64,000 nucleotides of DNA from Lithospermum erythrorhizon. Its lineage: Eukaryota; Streptophyta; Magnoliopsida; Boraginales; Boraginaceae. The notes beneath the pieces were generated by a model. It saw nothing but the letters and a program-made list of their open reading frames with translations. It had not been told where the DNA came from and searched no databases. A program made the translations under genes and the position numbers. Positions 61,191-64,000 of the stretch are shown one piece after another; the stretch's first letter is position 1; each line of letters begins with the position of its first letter. The stretch is taken from positions 44,920 to 108,919 of the forward strand of contig JADFUC010000600.1 in NCBI GenBank assembly GCA_019722365.1, written 5' to 3'.

Positions 61191-62700
61191 ATGTAATAAC
61201 CCATTCCATATGCGCATTATATTAATATTAGTTGTGGCATCGAGTTTATGTTTGAAAGTTATGTTATTAAACCTAGACGAAATAAACCGAAAACCAAACG
61301 GCACTCCTCGCACCAATCTGTAAATATTTCTCACCTACCTCCCACCCAATCATTCCATCATTATCCACTCCACCAAACTCCCTCTTCTTCCTCCTCCTGC
61401 ACAACCCCTCATCTTCCCCAACCTTGATTTTTTCAAATTTTCTTGGTGGAATTCACAGCAATTCACTCCATAATCTGTTTCTTCATCTCGATCATCTAAG
61501 TACGTAGTTTTATCTTCAAATCTTGGCATTTTGAGCTATGTTGAATTCATTTTATAAGTTTGAATTTTTTTTGACTTTTGTGATTGGGATTTTAAGACTT
61601 TAAATGGTAGGAATGTTACATGAAGCTGGATATCATGAAGGATTATGGTTGATTTTAGCTGCCGACATGCCATGAAGTTTATAGTTGAATTTAGGTTGAC
61701 TTTTTCCAAATCAAATTAGTTTCAAAGTATGTTAATGGACTTTAGAATGAGATATTTTGCAGGCTGGTTGCGGACTTTTGTGTGGTCAGTAGATTGTAAT
61801 TTTAGTTTCGGGGTGTGAAAGAAGATTTTGGGGTTTTTGGAATTAAAGTGTTAAATGATGGATATACTGCTTAGAAAAGTTGATTTCAAGTTGAATGTGT
61901 TGCTTTAAAGCAAGCAAGGTTTTGTGACACGATCGGGTCAAAGTCATGACCGAATTTTGTCGCTTTATTGGGCCTGGCTTAACTCGCGTAGCAATCTTCA
62001 CCTTAAGTTATAATCGTAACCAAAACGGTCAAGCTGGACGTATAACTAAATAGAGTTATTAATATGGCAAGTAAGTAAGTAATTATATTCTCTCGGGTGT
62101 TTCGATTAGGCTGAGCTGTGGTGTTAAGCACGTGACCAATTAGGGCATGCCATTATTTACAGCCAAGCAGTGATTCATCTCTACCTGCAAGTCGATTAAC
62201 TACTTGACTACGTATATGTGTACGGTATGTATATGATTTCAGGTTAAATTCATACGTTGAATATGCATCAAGGGTCGAGTCGTCAATGTGATGTCTCACG
62301 AGTCGATAGTGTTTCGAAATACGCTGAGTCGACAGAAGAGTTGTATACGAAGCCGATTTGTTTGTTGAAGTTGTATTATCCGTATCAGCTTTACAATTAC
62401 CTGTGAGTAAGCGCAAGAGCTTTACGCCGACAGCATAAGTTTCTCCCGCAGTCGGCGCTGATTATATGCGCATAGTTGTAGAAACTGATTTATATCGAGT
62501 TGTTCGAGTTGCTGAAGTCGCTGAAGCCGAGCAAGTTGTCGAGTCATTGAAGCTGACAGTTGCTGAAGCCGACGCGCTGCTGAAGCTGATTAGTTGTCGA
62601 AGTCGTTATGTCGCTATTGTCGGGCCGATGTAGTAAACTCGGCGCATTGTCGCGTTATCGCAGCCTTCGAATGCATGATGTTATCGCTGATTGCCATCAT
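61191..62700 (+). mobile_element. diverged gypsy-type LTR, copy F (inverted)
   Basis: It begins TGTAATAACCC, like the minus-strand start of copies A and B. It continues with the same sort of text ('gacttttgtgattgggattt', 61575-61594) that copy A has on its minus strand, so it faces the other way. The right limit is uncertain. A minisatellite lies inside. Confidence 0.4.
62495..62612. repeat. degenerate minisatellite, gttgctgaagccga-type unit
   Basis: The word 'gctgaag' occurs at about 62511, 62520, 62563 and 62579. It alternates with 'gttgtcga' in units of about 9-16 bases that vary in length. Confidence 0.7.
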
Positions 62701-63104
62701 CTCTCTGAATCGTTGCTTGTGCTTAATTTAATTTCATGAACATATGTTCCATAAGAAATTATTAATGACTTCGCATTAAGATCTTAAGTCAATATTATGT
62801 ACTACTTATCTATCGTATGCGATATCATCTACTTCTGCACACCACAAGATTGAGGTTAATTTATTCGAGGTATATATTCACTAAGCCTTCGCAGCCTACA
62901 ACCTATTCGATAATGGGCGGCAATTCTCATCGCTAAATGATGTGTGAGCTGTTCGCCTCTGCTAGTTCGCGATCAAGGCTAGAGCTTAAAGTAATGCATG
63001 TAGTCGATCCCCACAAATTCATTATTTTTGCTGGATTGTAGTTCGTCTATAGTTGTTGTTTTGGGATTATCGTTGTATATCGATATTTTGTACTGGAAGA
63101 TATG
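62700..63104. other. spacer between LTR copies F and C
   Basis: No coding signal; it may be the damaged end of copy F. Confidence 0.35.
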
Positions 63105-64000
63105 TCATAGAATCCACCCACCCCATCTGTACCGAGGTTGGAATCGCATCAACCCTATATCTCGAAGTCAAATTATACGACGGCTGACACGAAATAACCT
63201 CGTTTAAAACAAGAGAACCTCGTAGTTTGATAAAAGTAAAAAAAACAATAAAGCCGAAACGTTTTCATACGTAGTTTAACCATCGCGACATCTAACCAAA
63301 TCCAAAATGCAACTTCATAATAATTCCATAAAACAAGCTTAATACATTTTCAACACCAAACAAAAATAAAAAATTTGAGTACATCCAAAATGAAAGTAGA
63401 ATAAAGGATCGCTGAGACTAGCACCAAGCCTCTCACCTAAGTAAAATCAATTTGACATTAACTAACTCAACCGGCTTCACAAAGGCACCTCACAATCCTG
63501 AGTACGTAAGTGAAAGTCACTAATAAACGTATCACCCGCTGATAACTTATCCACATCCGAATAAATACACAACAAAGTAGATAAAGACGAGCGACAGAAA
63601 GTATATGTATATATAAGTAAAAGAATGAAACTAAGTATTCATAAAGGCCACAATAAACCATCATCATTATATATATATATTTTAAAGGACCCAACTTACG
63701 TGATTCTATATGATATACCCAGAGCTAGCATGTCATAGAATCAAGCGAGCAAAACTCATAAGTTCTCCAATACAACAGTTATAACACAATAACAAAGAAT
63801 GTAACTCCGTAAAAACAAGACCATGACATTATCGACATTTCTATTAATAATGACATCCACCTAATGTCAATTACAATGCAAGACAATGTACACAATAAAT
63901 TTATCTCGACATTATATAATGTCATGTTCTTTTTCCGGGCGGCTTAATTAATGAATATAAACATAGCAACATGTAACTGAAACTGAAGCAAGAATCTGAG
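63105..64000 (-). mobile_element. gypsy-type LTR, copy C, cut by the window end
   Basis: From about 63105 ('agaatccacccacc') the text follows copy A in order. The 'cacctaagtaaaatca' block is at 63435, and the exact 19-mer 'aaaacaagaccatgacatt' is at 63812-63830 and at 11643-11661. A TA run lies between them. The element continues past the window. Confidence 0.6.

Overview
This is a nuclear window from a flowering plant, most likely a eudicot; the species cannot be fixed from the sequence. The evidence is two complete spliced genes with GT-AG introns, families whose closest remembered relatives are plant proteins, and dense Ty1/copia, Ty3/gypsy, LINE, PIF/Harbinger, Stowaway and TRIM remains. 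The DNA is AT-rich and most open reading frames are chance.

Layout. 1-4.2 kb: decayed Ty1/copia element (+). 8-24 kb: a graveyard of broken gene copies, namely inositol-polyphosphate 5-phosphatase (+), PRPP synthetase exon (-), NDR/SF21-like exons (-), an unidentified exon (-), PP2A B' subunit (+), SDF2 (-) and a LINE 3' end (+). They are broken up by copies of one large gypsy-type LTR family (10.8-13.5 and 16.6-17.8 kb). 24.8-36.3 kb: the only clearly intact genes, both on the minus strand. One is a five-exon DUF92/TMEM19-type membrane protein gene (PGR, 288 aa). The other is a six-exon DUF1767/OB-fold/RGG protein gene (TDRD3-like, 443 aa). Their introns hold copia-derived sequence, a tandem array and a Stowaway MITE, and a dead Harbinger transposase lies between them. 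As I remember it, these are the neighbours At5g19930 and At5g19950 in Arabidopsis, so this looks like the conserved core of the window.

36.3-64 kb: nested repeats. A copia internal region (-) abuts a gypsy gag/protease/RT start (-), whose long 5' LTR lies at 43.2-45.4 kb. A Cassandra-type TRIM with 5S rRNA-like LTRs lies at 45.5-46.35 kb. Beyond it are AT-rich decayed DNA, another copia relic (55.1-55.9 kb) and further LTR-family copies (58.4-60.2, 61.2-62.7 and 63.1 kb to the end), two of which contain tandem repeats.

The two intact genes read through every splice junction without a frameshift. Sequence quality is therefore good, and the many small deletions in the gene copies are probably real decay. 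I found no new multi-gene system. The most unusual signals are a templated inverted insertion in the PP2A B' copy and a tandem array in PGR intron 1 that copies the exon 2 splice acceptor.
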